DNA of 64,000 bases from JAGLWW01 sp964640225 (GTDB lineage Archaea > Aenigmatarchaeota > Aenigmatarchaeia > PWEA01 > JAGHBM01), in NCBI GenBank assembly GCA_964640225.1, contig CAZXFI010000002.1, positions 1 to 64,000 on the forward strand, in the 5' to 3' direction. The notes under the pieces were generated by a model, which was not told the DNA's origin, did not search any database, and saw only the letters and a program-made list of their open reading frames with translations. Shown here piece after piece: positions 7,496 through 15,753 of this stretch (position 1 is its first letter; every line of letters starts with the position of its first letter). The position numbers and the translations under genes were made by a program.

Positions 7496-8804
7496 GTAGA
7501 TTATTGGAGGATGAGCTATAAAAGGGTTCGTCCGTTTCAAAGGCGGCTATGTTGAAGCTTTCGTGCTTGTGCCTGCACCCCTGCTCCGGGGTGTAAGTGA
7601 ACTCCGCTCCGGAAAACAGGAGCAGGTATGGGGCGTTGCCCAAATATTTTTCTATCCTTTTCTTCTCCTTGAACACGTTTCCTCCAAGGGCCTCCTGCCT
7701 CGCGGCGCACTCCGCAATAAGGCCCAGCGCGGGCTTTTTGGAAAACCCTTTCAGCGCCTCGTCCACAGCCCCTATCATTGACTCGCCGGAGGCGGTGAGC
7801 ATCGTCATTTCCGGGTTGTCTATCCGCCTTCCCATTATTATATAGTCTCCGTAAAACATGGTTGTTATCTCCGGGTAAAGTGCCCCGTCCTTCTCAAAGG
7901 AGGGCAGGACAAAGAAGGCCCTTTTGGTGATTTGCTCGTTTATGACTCCGGGCCTCCAGCCCAGGATTCTCAGGTACTCCTGCCTGGCGGGCTTCCCGTT
8001 TATCTCCTTTATAATCAGTCCGGTTCTGTCCTTTTTGGTCACGGTGAATTTCTTGTCCGTTTTCCTGAATCCGAAGCCTGTGTCCACGTAAACGTCAAAG
8101 TCGGATTTGAGGCCCACGGCAACTATGGAGTTGTTCAGCACTTCCTTTCCGTAAAACTGCCTGTGGCAGGAAAAGTGGATATCGGCCCAGGTGGAGGCGC
8201 CAAGGCCCTTGAAATCCGGCAGAACCTCCATCATGCCTTCCCTGACTTCCTCTTCCCTGCCCATTCCCCAGCCGAATATTCCCATTATGGGAAGCATGAG
8301 CGAGACAAATCTTCCTATTATCTTGCTGTCGCTTGTTTTCCTGTAGCCGAGAACAGGCATTTTCTTCAGGATTGCCCCGGAAGTTATGTCAAAAACAAAC
8401 CCGTTTTTGCAGGGGGATGCCGCGAGCTGCCTCCTGATTTCCTCCCCTGTTTTCCTCCCGGCCTTTTTGGGATTGCCTTTCGTGCCTTTACCGAATGCCG
8501 AGGCCACGTCCATCCGGTCGCACGCCACCGCAAGCATCACTGCGCCCCAGCTGAAACATCCCCGGGGAATCATGAAGCCGGACGTGGTGCCGCCTATAAG
8601 GTGTGTTCCCTCCGGCAGGACCTCCCAGACTCCGTCCAGAAGTTTTTGGTAACCGCCGTTCCTGTAGTACTCGTAGGTGCAGGATAGAATAACGAACCTG
8701 GGTTTGCCCCCGAGCCTGTCCAGCGCGTCCCGCGCAACCTCCCTTCCCGCTTCCTTCGGGTCCCAGTTTCTTGACAACCCTATACCTACTTTTAAGCTAG
8801 TCAT
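7383..8804 (-). CDS. FIST-domain sensory protein, paralogue A
   Basis: 473 residues as an open frame. FIST N-terminal domain (about 20-235, with GGTTSGFMIPRGC and VASAFGKGTKGN) then FIST C-terminal domain (about 245-390, with KEINGKPARQEYLRILGW and LLFSGAEFTYTPEQGC). FIST proteins are predicted ligand-binding signal-transduction sensors. The last 60 or so residues lie over the hel308 promoter and 5' end and have no match in the two paralogues, so the original stop was probably lost. It is the third of three tandem FIST genes below a KaiC-like ATPase and a Roadblock protein. Long DNA blocks are identical to paralogue C. Confidence 0.85.
   Translation of the reverse strand: MTSLKVGIGLSRNWDPKEAGREVARDALDRLGGKPRFVILSCTYEYYRNGGYQKLLDGVWEVLPEGTHLIGGTTSGFMIPRGCFSWGAVMLAVACDRMDVASAFGKGTKGNPKKAGRKTGEEIRRQLAASPCKNGFVFDITSGAILKKMPVLGYRKTSDSKIIGRFVSLMLPIMGIFGWGMGREEEVREGMMEVLPDFKGLGASTWADIHFSCHRQFYGKEVLNNSIVAVGLKSDFDVYVDTGFGFRKTDKKFTVTKKDRTGLIIKEINGKPARQEYLRILGWRPGVINEQITKRAFFVLPSFEKDGALYPEITTMFYGDYIIMGRRIDNPEMTMLTASGESMIGAVDEALKGFSKKPALGLIAECAARQEALGGNVFKEKKRIEKYLGNAPYLLLFSGAEFTYTPEQGCRHKHESFNIAAFETDEPFYSSSSNNLHADQGTENAGKGEGDACSGGNHETKPSSENVGGKGAS
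7932..8080. repeat. 149-bp block identical to 10520-10668 (FIST gene conversion tract)
   Basis: A second identical block between FIST paralogues A and C at the same offset of 2588, covering the start of the FIST C-terminal domain. The roughly 316 bases between this block and the longer one differ at many positions. Confidence 0.9.
8397..8765. repeat. 369-bp block identical to 10985-11353 (FIST gene conversion tract)
   Basis: Base-by-base comparison shows no difference from 10985-11353 across 369 bases, including all synonymous positions, with an offset of exactly 2588. It covers the N-terminal third of FIST paralogues A and C. Sequence diverges abruptly on both sides, the pattern left by gene conversion rather than whole-gene duplication. 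Confidence 0.9.
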
Positions 8805-8808
8805 TGAA

Positions 8809-10080
8809 TCAGCTTTTTTTATGTCCCATTATCGCGGTGTTGTAGGACATGTTTGCGTAAGTGAACCCTCTTTCCGGGGAATAGGTGCCTTCCCCGGTGG
8901 AGAAAAACAAAAGGAAGGGCTTGTCCCTCATATATTTCCTTATTGTTTTTCTTATCTCCGCCACGTTGTTGCCCAGAGTCTGTAGTATGGTTATGCATAC
9001 AGAGAACAGTCCGAACTCCGGTTTCATGCCCTTGAAGGAGGCCATGTTAGTTTCCATGGAGTCTATCAGGCTCTTCCCGCTCATGTTCATTATCCAGGCA
9101 TCTCCCTTATCCACCTTGCACGGCGTGACAATATAATCCTTGAGTACAAGGGCCATAACCGCGGGAACCTCCCGGTCGTGCCTTTTCATGGAGAGGGGAT
9201 AATAGAAAATCTTTAAAAGAAGCGTTTCATCATTCAGGAAACCCCGGGGCCAGTTCAGCAGCCTGCTTAATTCGGGAACGGCCGGCCTGCCGTTTATCTC
9301 CTGGATTATGTGGCCGTCCTTGCTTAACTTCGTTATCTTTAGCTTTACGTTGCTTTTCTTCATTCCGTGGTTTGTAAACACGTCAAAGTCAAGGTCCGTG
9401 GCTATGCCCAGTCCCACGACGCTGTTTTCCAGAACCCTGTTGCCGAAAAACTGGCAGTTGTACATTCCCTTGAAATTGTCCGTGGAGGAGCCCAGAATCA
9501 TGCCGTAATCGGGAAGTTTTTTTGCGATTTCCTCAAAAATTTCGTCCTCTCTTCCGAGGCCTTTCTGCATTAGAATCTGGGAAACGGAAAAAAACTTGGT
9601 TATGGACTTGCTGAGGAACTCGGAGTCTATGACCTTCCTGTAGCCGTATCCCGGTATCTTCAGCACAACAGAACCGGAAACAAAATCAAAGACAAACCTG
9701 TTTCTATACAAGGAATTCTCAAAATCCTCCTCAATCATCCCGATGAATTTTTTCGCGGCTTTTTCCGGGTTTCTCTTGGTCTGCATCCCGTAGCCCATGG
9801 CCACATCCATGTTCGGGTAGGAGACGGCAAGGGCCGTTGCCCCGCGGGTGAAGCATCCGTCCTGGCTTATGAAACCCGGAACAGTCCCCCCTATCAGCGG
9901 CGTTCCCTTCGGCAAAACTTCCCAGACTCCCTCCAGGAACTTCTCAAAGCCTCCGTTATCTTTGTAGTGCACCGTGGAAAACAGAAGAAAGAAATCTGGC
10001 TTAGCACCCAGCCTGTCAAGTGCGTCCTTGGTCACTTCCCTGCCGGCCTCTTTTGCGTCCCACTTCCTAGAGAGCCCCAC
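8809..10080 (-). CDS. FIST-domain sensory protein, paralogue B
   Basis: 423 residues with the same FIST N plus C layout, but more diverged (KPDFFLLFSTVHYKDNGG, GGTVPGFISQDGC). It lacks the identical DNA blocks shared by A and C. No ATG is available: the first start in frame is a GTG at VGLSRKWD, inside the first strand of the domain. Upstream in-frame codons back to a stop would add TVQPKAA, which aligns to the paralogues, so the true start is uncertain. It overlaps the end of paralogue C by 14 bases and lies four bases before A, consistent with one transcript. Confidence 0.82.
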   Translation of the reverse strand: MGLSRKWDAKEAGREVTKDALDRLGAKPDFFLLFSTVHYKDNGGFEKFLEGVWEVLPKGTPLIGGTVPGFISQDGCFTRGATALAVSYPNMDVAMGYGMQTKRNPEKAAKKFIGMIEEDFENSLYRNRFVFDFVSGSVVLKIPGYGYRKVIDSEFLSKSITKFFSVSQILMQKGLGREDEIFEEIAKKLPDYGMILGSSTDNFKGMYNCQFFGNRVLENSVVGLGIATDLDFDVFTNHGMKKSNVKLKITKLSKDGHIIQEINGRPAVPELSRLLNWPRGFLNDETLLLKIFYYPLSMKRHDREVPAVMALVLKDYIVTPCKVDKGDAWIMNMSGKSLIDSMETNMASFKGMKPEFGLFSVCITILQTLGNNVAEIRKTIRKYMRDKPFLLFFSTGEGTYSPERGFTYANMSYNTAIMGHKKS

Positions 10081-11404
10081 TGCCGCCTTTGGTTGAACCG
10101 TCTAACTCACCTGTTTTGTCGTTTTTGAACACCGCCACGTTGAAGCTCTCGTACTTGTTCCTGCATCCCTGCTCCGGCGTGTAGGTACATTCCCCTCCGC
10201 TGAAAAGAAGGAAGTACGGCGCGTCGCCCAGATAATTTTCTATCCTATCCTTTTCCTTGAACATGCTCGTGCCCAGGGCCTCCTGCCTCGCGGCGCACTC
10301 AGGAATTATGGCAAGCAGGGGCCGGCCGGAAAACCCTTCAAATGCCTCGTCCACCGCCCCTAGCAAAGATTTACCGGAAGCCTTTATTATGGTCATTTCA
10401 GGGTTGTCTATGGTCTTGGCCACTATTATGTAGTCGCCGTAAAACATTCCAAGTACTTCAGGATAGAGGGCTCCGTCCTTCTCAAAGGAGGGCAGGACGA
10501 ATAAGGTTCTTTTCAGGTGTTGCTCGTTTATGACTCCGGGCCTCCAGCCCAGGATTCTCAGGTACTCCTGCCTGGCGGGCTTCCCGTTTATCTCCTTTAT
10601 AATCAGTCCGGTTCTGTCCTTTTTGGTCACGGTGAATTTCTTGTCCGTTTTCCTGAATCCGAAGCCTGCATTGACGTAAGATTCAAGCTCCGACTTGAAG
10701 CCCAGGGCGACTATGGAGTTTTTGTAAACTTCCTTTCCCAGGAACTGCCTGTGGTAGGCGAACCTGCTGTCATCCCAGGTGGAGATACCCACGCCCTTGA
10801 AATCCGAAAGCGCTTTGGTAAGCTCCTCCCTCACGGGGTCGTTGCGTCCCATACCCCAGCCGAAAAGCCCCATGAGAGGCATCGCGAAGGAGACAGCCTT
10901 GGCTATGAATTTGCTTTCTATCACCTTTCTTTTTCCCACCACCGGTATTTTCGGAAGTAGCGCGGAAGAAGTAAAGTCAATAAAAAACCCGTTTTTGCAG
11001 GGGGATGCCGCGAGCTGCCTCCTGATTTCCTCCCCTGTTTTCCTCCCGGCCTTTTTGGGATTGCCTTTCGTGCCTTTACCGAATGCCGAGGCCACGTCCA
11101 TCCGGTCGCACGCCACCGCAAGCATCACTGCGCCCCAGCTGAAACATCCCCGGGGAATCATGAAGCCGGACGTGGTGCCGCCTATAAGGTGTGTTCCCTC
11201 CGGCAGGACCTCCCAGACTCCGTCCAGAAGTTTTTGGTAACCGCCGTTCCTGTAGTACTCGTAGGTGCAGGATAGAATAACGAACCTGGGTTTGCCCCCG
11301 AGCCTGTCCAGCGCGTCCCGCGCAACCTCCCTTCCCGCTTCCTTCGGGTCCCATTTACGGGACATACCCACAACTGCCTTGAATCCTGATAAATTGCTCA
11401 TCAT
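10067..11404 (-). CDS. FIST-domain sensory protein, paralogue C
   Basis: 445 residues, FIST N and FIST C domains, first of the three tandem copies. Its ATG overlaps the stop of the Roadblock gene (ATGA), so it is translationally coupled to that gene. Residues from RKWDPKEAGREVARDALD to ASPCKNG are identical to paralogue A at DNA level, while the stretch between the two identical blocks is clearly diverged. Its C-terminus ends with a short Gly/Ser tail, unlike the longer extension of A. It probably senses a small ligand, but no ligand residues can be assigned. Confidence 0.87.
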   Translation of the reverse strand: MMSNLSGFKAVVGMSRKWDPKEAGREVARDALDRLGGKPRFVILSCTYEYYRNGGYQKLLDGVWEVLPEGTHLIGGTTSGFMIPRGCFSWGAVMLAVACDRMDVASAFGKGTKGNPKKAGRKTGEEIRRQLAASPCKNGFFIDFTSSALLPKIPVVGKRKVIESKFIAKAVSFAMPLMGLFGWGMGRNDPVREELTKALSDFKGVGISTWDDSRFAYHRQFLGKEVYKNSIVALGFKSELESYVNAGFGFRKTDKKFTVTKKDRTGLIIKEINGKPARQEYLRILGWRPGVINEQHLKRTLFVLPSFEKDGALYPEVLGMFYGDYIIVAKTIDNPEMTIIKASGKSLLGAVDEAFEGFSGRPLLAIIPECAARQEALGTSMFKEKDRIENYLGDAPYFLLFSGGECTYTPEQGCRNKYESFNVAVFKNDKTGELDGSTKGGSGAL

Positions 11405-11790
11405 AAGGTATTGCCCTTTTCCAGAAGCTCTATTATACTTTCTCTTGTGTTTTCAAGCTCCACTTCAAGCAGTCCGCGATTTGCCAGGGCCGGTATGAGG
11501 GCAACAAGGGCGGTGTCGGTCTCAGGTAGAATGAAGAAAATAACGTCGTATTTCCCAAGCTCAAAGTAGATCTTGTTGAGCCCGTATGCCGAGTACTCCT
11601 TGATTATGCTAAAGAACTGGTTCATTGTCTTCTCCAGAGAGCCCCATACTCCCTTGAGCTCGGGATCCCTGGATTCCTCTATCAACACGACTCCGTCAAG
11701 CTCCCTCCTGGCCACCATGCAGGCGTAAACGTCTTCAAGCTTGAGCAAATTATTCCTTAATATAGCTTCTATCTCCGTGTTTAAAGACAT
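11401..11790 (-). CDS. Roadblock/LC7-domain protein
   Basis: 129 residues with the Roadblock/LC7 fold pattern: helix, two-stranded GVVLIEESRDPE-like hairpin, long helix (GSLEKTMNQFFSIIKEYSA), strands (KIYFELGKYDVIFFILPETDTALVAL) and a final helix. Roadblock proteins dimerise and regulate small GTPases or other P-loop proteins in prokaryotes. It lies four bases after a KaiC-like ATPase and overlaps the first FIST gene by four bases, so it probably links the ATPase to the sensors. No small GTPase is present in the cluster. Confidence 0.75.
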   Translation of the reverse strand: MSLNTEIEAILRNNLLKLEDVYACMVARRELDGVVLIEESRDPELKGVWGSLEKTMNQFFSIIKEYSAYGLNKIYFELGKYDVIFFILPETDTALVALIPALANRGLLEVELENTRESIIELLEKGNTL

Positions 11791-11794
11791 GCTT

Positions 11795-12460
11795 TTAACC
11801 CGTTACTTCTATGCCCTTGGGACCGAATTTCATTTCCAAAGCCTTCAGCGTGTGGTAAGTTCCGCGCATTTTTCTTATCTTAACCTTTCTGGTGTCCAAG
11901 GCCTCGTGTATGGTCAGTATTATGACCCCATCCACAATGTACGATTCAACCTCTTCAGAAATGTCAACCTCGTCCGACCTTGACTCCGCCATTATCAGCG
12001 TGGTTAGTCCTGCCCTCTTCAGCGCATCGCAAGTGGAGCTCACCGTGAACTTTATGTTGGTTCCTATGAGGTATTCAAGGGTCTGCATGCTGTCTATCAC
12101 TATTCTCTTGGCGTTTATCTCGTCCGCTCTCTCTATTATGAAGGATATAAGGTCTCTTTTCCCTTCCTCAGCGGAGGACTTGTCGTATATTCTTACAAGG
12201 TTCTGCTCTTCCAACTTCTGCAGGTCAAAGCCGAAATTGGCCATGTCCTGCTTCAGTTGGGCAATGTCCTGCTCAAAATTTATGAGAACGCCGGGTTCTC
12301 CGTGTTCCAAAGCTCCCTTGTAAAGAAACTGGACGCCAAAAGTAGTTTTTCCCGTTCCGCAGCCGCCTGCCACAAGCACTGTCCTGGGTCCCGGAGGCAG
12401 TCCGCCTCCCATCTTCTCGTCTAATCCGGGTATACCTATTGGTCTCCTTTCTTCTGCCAT
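11795..12460 (-). CDS. KaiC-like single-domain RecA-family ATPase
   Basis: 221 residues, one KaiC domain. Walker A is GGCGTGKTTF, the catalytic Glu lies in NFEQ, and Walker B is RIVIDSM. A C-terminal KIRKMRGTYH segment is typical of archaeal KaiC/GvpD-like signalling ATPases, which are one-domain relatives of the circadian KaiC. The start MAEERRPIGIPG was chosen because a TATA element lies 26 bases upstream; an ATG 15 bases earlier would sit too close to that TATA box. First gene of the KaiC-Roadblock-FIST operon, divergent from tmk. Confidence 0.85.
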   Translation of the reverse strand: MAEERRPIGIPGLDEKMGGGLPPGPRTVLVAGGCGTGKTTFGVQFLYKGALEHGEPGVLINFEQDIAQLKQDMANFGFDLQKLEEQNLVRIYDKSSAEEGKRDLISFIIERADEINAKRIVIDSMQTLEYLIGTNIKFTVSSTCDALKRAGLTTLIMAESRSDEVDISEEVESYIVDGVIILTIHEALDTRKVKIRKMRGTYHTLKALEMKFGPKGIEVTG

Positions 12461-12479
12461 ACTTATTATTTCCATATTC

Positions 12480-12494
12480 TTTAAATATAAACCT
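12480..12494. promoter_or_regulatory. Shared bidirectional TATA element
   Basis: CTTTAAATATAAACC is nearly symmetric and lies about 26 bases from the KaiC start on one strand and about 27 bases from an ATG at 12516 on the other. It therefore appears to serve both the signalling operon and tmk-thyX. Confidence 0.5.
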
Positions 12495-12536
12495 TTGTCT
12501 TTTGTTTTAAGTATTATGGATTTAATTTATTATTTC

Positions 12537-13160
12537 ATGGAAAAAAGATTCATAGTTTTTGAGGGTATAGACGGCTCCGGCAAGTCCACGCAGTTCAGGC
12601 TCTTCTGCGACAGGCTGAATAAGGAGGGCTGCCGGGTCTGGGAGACGCTGGAGCCCACCAAAAGAAACATAGGAAACGTGATAAGGGAAAGGCTTCATGC
12701 TGGGGCAGGGATGCCCGGAGACTGGGAGGGCCTCGTTTACGGCATGCTGTTCTACGCGGACAGGGTGGAGCACAACTTTGACATAAAAAGGGAGCTGGAT
12801 GCCGGAAAAACCGTGGTCTCCGACCGGTACTACCATTCAACTCTGGCCTACCAGAGGACCCAGGGGCTTGACATGGATTTCCTTCTGGACCTGCACGGTA
12901 AGCTCCAGCAAAGGGGCTATGTAAGGAAGCCGGATGTAACTTTCTTTGTGGACGTGCCCGCGGAAGAGGCCATGAAAAGGATAGACGCGAGGCCGAGGGA
13001 CAAGGTGGATATATTTGAGCGGACCAGGTTCCTGAAGGAGTTGAGGGAGAACTATCTCACACTCAAAGGCGCACTTGACGAAAGGATAGATTTAATAGAC
13101 GGAACCGGTCCGGTGGACGAAGTACACGAGAGGTTATGGTCCGTCTACGAACAGATATAA
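12537..13160 (+). CDS. tmk: Thymidylate kinase
   Basis: Phosphorylates dTMP to dTDP. About 207 residues. P-loop FEGIDGSGKSTQ, DR(Y/H) motif in VVSDRYYHSTLAYQ, and a LID region (PRDKVDIFERTRF) are all present. The chosen ATG gives MEKRFIVFEGIDG, the usual family start; an ATG 21 bases upstream matches the leaderless position below the shared TATA box and is a real alternative. It is followed after 36 bases by thyX, so the two steps of dTTP synthesis are encoded together. Confidence 0.92.
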   Translation: MEKRFIVFEGIDGSGKSTQFRLFCDRLNKEGCRVWETLEPTKRNIGNVIRERLHAGAGMPGDWEGLVYGMLFYADRVEHNFDIKRELDAGKTVVSDRYYHSTLAYQRTQGLDMDFLLDLHGKLQQRGYVRKPDVTFFVDVPAEEAMKRIDARPRDKVDIFERTRFLKELRENYLTLKGALDERIDLIDGTGPVDEVHERLWSVYEQI

Positions 13161-13196
13161 ATCTTTTTCCGCCCCATTATTAGAAAGGGTGTGGAA

Positions 13197-14537
13197 ATGG
13201 AATATTGTGGCGAATCCAGGGTAAAACTTATTGCTGTCACAGGGGGCTTGCATGACGAGCTTCTGGGCCCCGATGAAATATGCGCTATAGGCGCGCTGGG
13301 ATGTTTTGAGAAGAAGAGTTCCCAGCAGATATGGGAGGAATTGAAAGAAATGACTCCCAAAGGTTATGAAAAAAACTTGGAAGCGGTAACAGGCCACAGT
13401 GACGACAGGGGCCACGAGGCGTTTTCTGACCAGAGTTATTTCGTGTTCTCCATAGAAGATGCCACAAGGGCCACAACCCTTTCCCTCTGCGAGCCCGAAT
13501 ACCTTTCCCATCTCCAGCAGTCCTTGAGAAGGGCCACTGCTGACAGGGGGTTTTATATACCGGACGAGATAGCAGAATCTTCTCGGCTTGGGGAGACGGA
13601 AAAAATCCTGGCCGAGTCATTCTCTTTTTACCAGAGGGCCAGTGAAGCGGGAGTTCCCAAGGAGGACGCGAGGAACACCCTTCCGCTGTACGCCAAGACC
13701 AACATACAGACCGCGGGAACCGCCAGGGAACTCAGGCACCTGAAAAGCGTAAGCTTGGACGGCGGTGTGCCCTCCACGGTGGCTTTCACGGTGGAGGAAA
13801 TGATGATGCAGGCGGAAGAGATAGCGCCAAGGCTTTTCAGGGACAGGGGAGAAAAATACATGACGCTTTCAAAGAGACCATCTGCCCATCTTTTTGCGGA
13901 GACCAACGTGAGCATGAGCAAACTTATAAGGGACAAGGGGCATACTGACCGGCCGGCTCTTGTTTATTACTCGGGTATAGAAACTAACCGGGAGCAGGTG
14001 AGGGATGCCGTTGAAAACGGGAACCTGGCCGAGCTCGCGAACCTGAAGCACGTGCATTTCGGTTTTCTGGCTCCCATGTCGCTGTCGTGTTTTCACCAGG
14101 CCATAAGGCAGAGAACCTGGAACCATTCAATAGAGTCAATATACGACGCGGCCAAGAGGAGGCGGGCCGTGACCCCGCCGAAAATCGCGGATTTAGGATT
14201 TTCAGATGAATATGACCACCAGAACGAAATGATGTTTGACCTTTACGAAAGCCTTGTTGAGGACGGGGTTTCTGCGAGAGAGGCCGTCGGGGTTCTTCCC
14301 CATTCTCTTCAGGTTTACGACCTGGTTCACGTGGACGGCTGGAACGCTGTCCATTCCATAGGCAAAAGGACATGCACGAAAGCCCAGTGGGAGATAAGGG
14401 GGATAGCGAAGGAAATGGCCCGCCTGATAAAAGAGAAGAATCCTCCCGTGGGTGTGTACGCGGAGCCTCAATGTATAACGTACGATAGGTGCCCTGAGAG
14501 CGACCCCTGCGGATATTTCAAATCTCGTAGACCCTGA
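13197..14537 (+). CDS. Tandem-domain ThyX-family thymidylate synthase
   Basis: 446 residues, about twice a normal ThyX monomer gene. Both halves keep ThyX landmarks. N half: GHEAFSDQSYFVFSI, QQSLRRATADRGFYIP, ARNTLPLYAKTN and ARELRHLK. C half: FHQAIRQRTWNHSIESIYD, AREAVGVLP and AQWEIRGIAKEM. The RHRxxSxxxxSxRY signature is altered in both (CEPEYLSHLQQSLRR; RQRTWNHSIESIY). Standard ThyX makes dTMP from dUMP with FAD, and the tmk neighbour supports that role. AGGGTG lies five bases before the ATG. Activity with these signature changes is uncertain. It overlaps the next gene tail to tail by 20 bases. Confidence 0.78.
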   Translation: MEYCGESRVKLIAVTGGLHDELLGPDEICAIGALGCFEKKSSQQIWEELKEMTPKGYEKNLEAVTGHSDDRGHEAFSDQSYFVFSIEDATRATTLSLCEPEYLSHLQQSLRRATADRGFYIPDEIAESSRLGETEKILAESFSFYQRASEAGVPKEDARNTLPLYAKTNIQTAGTARELRHLKSVSLDGGVPSTVAFTVEEMMMQAEEIAPRLFRDRGEKYMTLSKRPSAHLFAETNVSMSKLIRDKGHTDRPALVYYSGIETNREQVRDAVENGNLAELANLKHVHFGFLAPMSLSCFHQAIRQRTWNHSIESIYDAAKRRRAVTPPKIADLGFSDEYDHQNEMMFDLYESLVEDGVSAREAVGVLPHSLQVYDLVHVDGWNAVHSIGKRTCTKAQWEIRGIAKEMARLIKEKNPPVGVYAEPQCITYDRCPESDPCGYFKSRRP

Positions 14538-15186
14538 ACTTCCAGACTTCTTCCAGGGATTTCCTGAGGGAATCAAGCTTCATATGCCTTATGTTCAGGA
14601 CTCTCTCCATGACGCAGAACTTGTCAAGGTAGTTGCAGAACCCGCAGAACTTCTTGACTGTCTGCGAATCGCCGCCGAAGAAAACGTAGTCTATCTTGCT
14701 CTGGTAGGGGCCGAACTTCTCCCTCACCTGGGAGCATACCGACTTGAAGAAGTCGTTTATCTGCCCCTCCCTTATCCTTGAGTAGCGCGCAGCGCTCTGC
14801 CCCCCGGCCCTGGTCTGCCCGCTCACGAACTGGGTTCCGGTCTTGTGGGTGACCAGGTTTTTCCCCTCAAAAACACCCAATGAGTATTCGCCCAGCCTCA
14901 GCAGGATTACGCCCAGCGTGAATTTTCTTTCCATCTGAAGGTGAAGCAGGTTCAGGCCGTCTTCAAAAGTCTTTACTATGGGGAAAGGAGGTATTATTAT
15001 GTAGGATTTCTCCCCACTGAGAAGGATTGCGCCTGTCTCGCTTTTGCCTATCTTGTAGGCGGTTTCCTGTATTTTTTCGTCAAGCCCCTCCGAAAAATCG
15101 GGAAAGTCTTCAGGGTTTATGTAGCAGATTTCCCCGGTAAAGCTTTTTACGAGCTCCAGCATCCCCTCTTTGTTTTTCGTTTTCAT
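14518..15186 (-). CDS. VLRF1-family (Vms1-like) peptidyl-tRNA release protein
   Basis: 222 residues. The hallmark loop reads TGTQFVSGQTRAGGQSAARYSR, containing the GGQS variant of the release-factor GGQ motif, and is preceded by the conserved VILLRLGEYSLGVFEG strands. Eukaryotic relatives (Vms1/ANKZF1) cleave peptidyl-tRNA on stalled ribosomes; archaeal and bacterial relatives are inferred to do likewise. A Cys cluster (CGFCNYLDKFC) follows near the C-terminus. The gene starts immediately after the scpB stop, so it is the third gene of the scpA-scpB operon. Confidence 0.8.
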   Translation of the reverse strand: MKTKNKEGMLELVKSFTGEICYINPEDFPDFSEGLDEKIQETAYKIGKSETGAILLSGEKSYIIIPPFPIVKTFEDGLNLLHLQMERKFTLGVILLRLGEYSLGVFEGKNLVTHKTGTQFVSGQTRAGGQSAARYSRIREGQINDFFKSVCSQVREKFGPYQSKIDYVFFGGDSQTVKKFCGFCNYLDKFCVMERVLNIRHMKLDSLRKSLEEVWKFRVYEI

Positions 15187-15753
15187 CTAACTCCTCTTCT
15201 TGTCAAACTTTTCAAAGAAGGCGGCGAAGTCCGAGAGGTATATGTCCTTGAGCTCCTTTCTTCCGGTCTTCATCTTGAACCTGTCAAGCAGTTCCTGCCT
15301 GCTGCTAACGCCGAAGTATCTCATAAACTCGTCGGTGAGAATAAGCATCTTGGTCCTACCGACCTTCTCGGTCTTTATCAGCCCCCGGAGCTCCAAATCC
15401 TTCACGTAGTCATAGGCCCGGTTGCCTATCGTCTTCACAATCTCGCTCTGGGTTATTCCTTTCTTGTACACTGCCAGGGAAAGAACTTTCAGCATGGCCC
15501 TGGAAAGGTCCGCGTAAGGAGTAAGGTGGGATACAAGGTCCAGGTATTTTTCCTTCACTTTTATGTGATAATTATTGTCTATGGAAAGGAGCTCCACTCC
15601 CCTGTGCTCCTGCTCCATTTCCGAACCTATCTGGCTGACCAGCCTGTTTATGTCAGGCTCCTTCAGGCCTGTTATTTTGGATAGCTCGGTTATGTTCAGG
15701 GGCTTGTCGGATATGAAGAGAGCCGCCTCCAGAAGAGCCTTTTTTTCATTCAT
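15187..15753 (-). CDS. scpB: Segregation and condensation protein ScpB
   Basis: 188 residues with two winged-helix domains (LEAALFISDKPLNITELSKITGL and MLKVLSLAVYKKGITQSEIVKTIG). This is the kite-type subunit that bridges ScpA and the SMC head. It overlaps scpA by eight bases and abuts the VLRF1 gene. ScpB is frequent in bacteria and in some archaea, and here it is in the same window as scpA and a short SMC. Confidence 0.88.
   Translation of the reverse strand: MNEKKALLEAALFISDKPLNITELSKITGLKEPDINRLVSQIGSEMEQEHRGVELLSIDNNYHIKVKEKYLDLVSHLTPYADLSRAMLKVLSLAVYKKGITQSEIVKTIGNRAYDYVKDLELRGLIKTEKVGRTKMLILTDEFMRYFGVSSRQELLDRFKMKTGRKELKDIYLSDFAAFFEKFDKKRS

Noticed and set aside
7932..11353. Diversity-generating retroelement acting on FIST genes
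   Set aside because: No reverse transcriptase, template repeat or adenine-biased changes are seen; gene conversion is sufficient.
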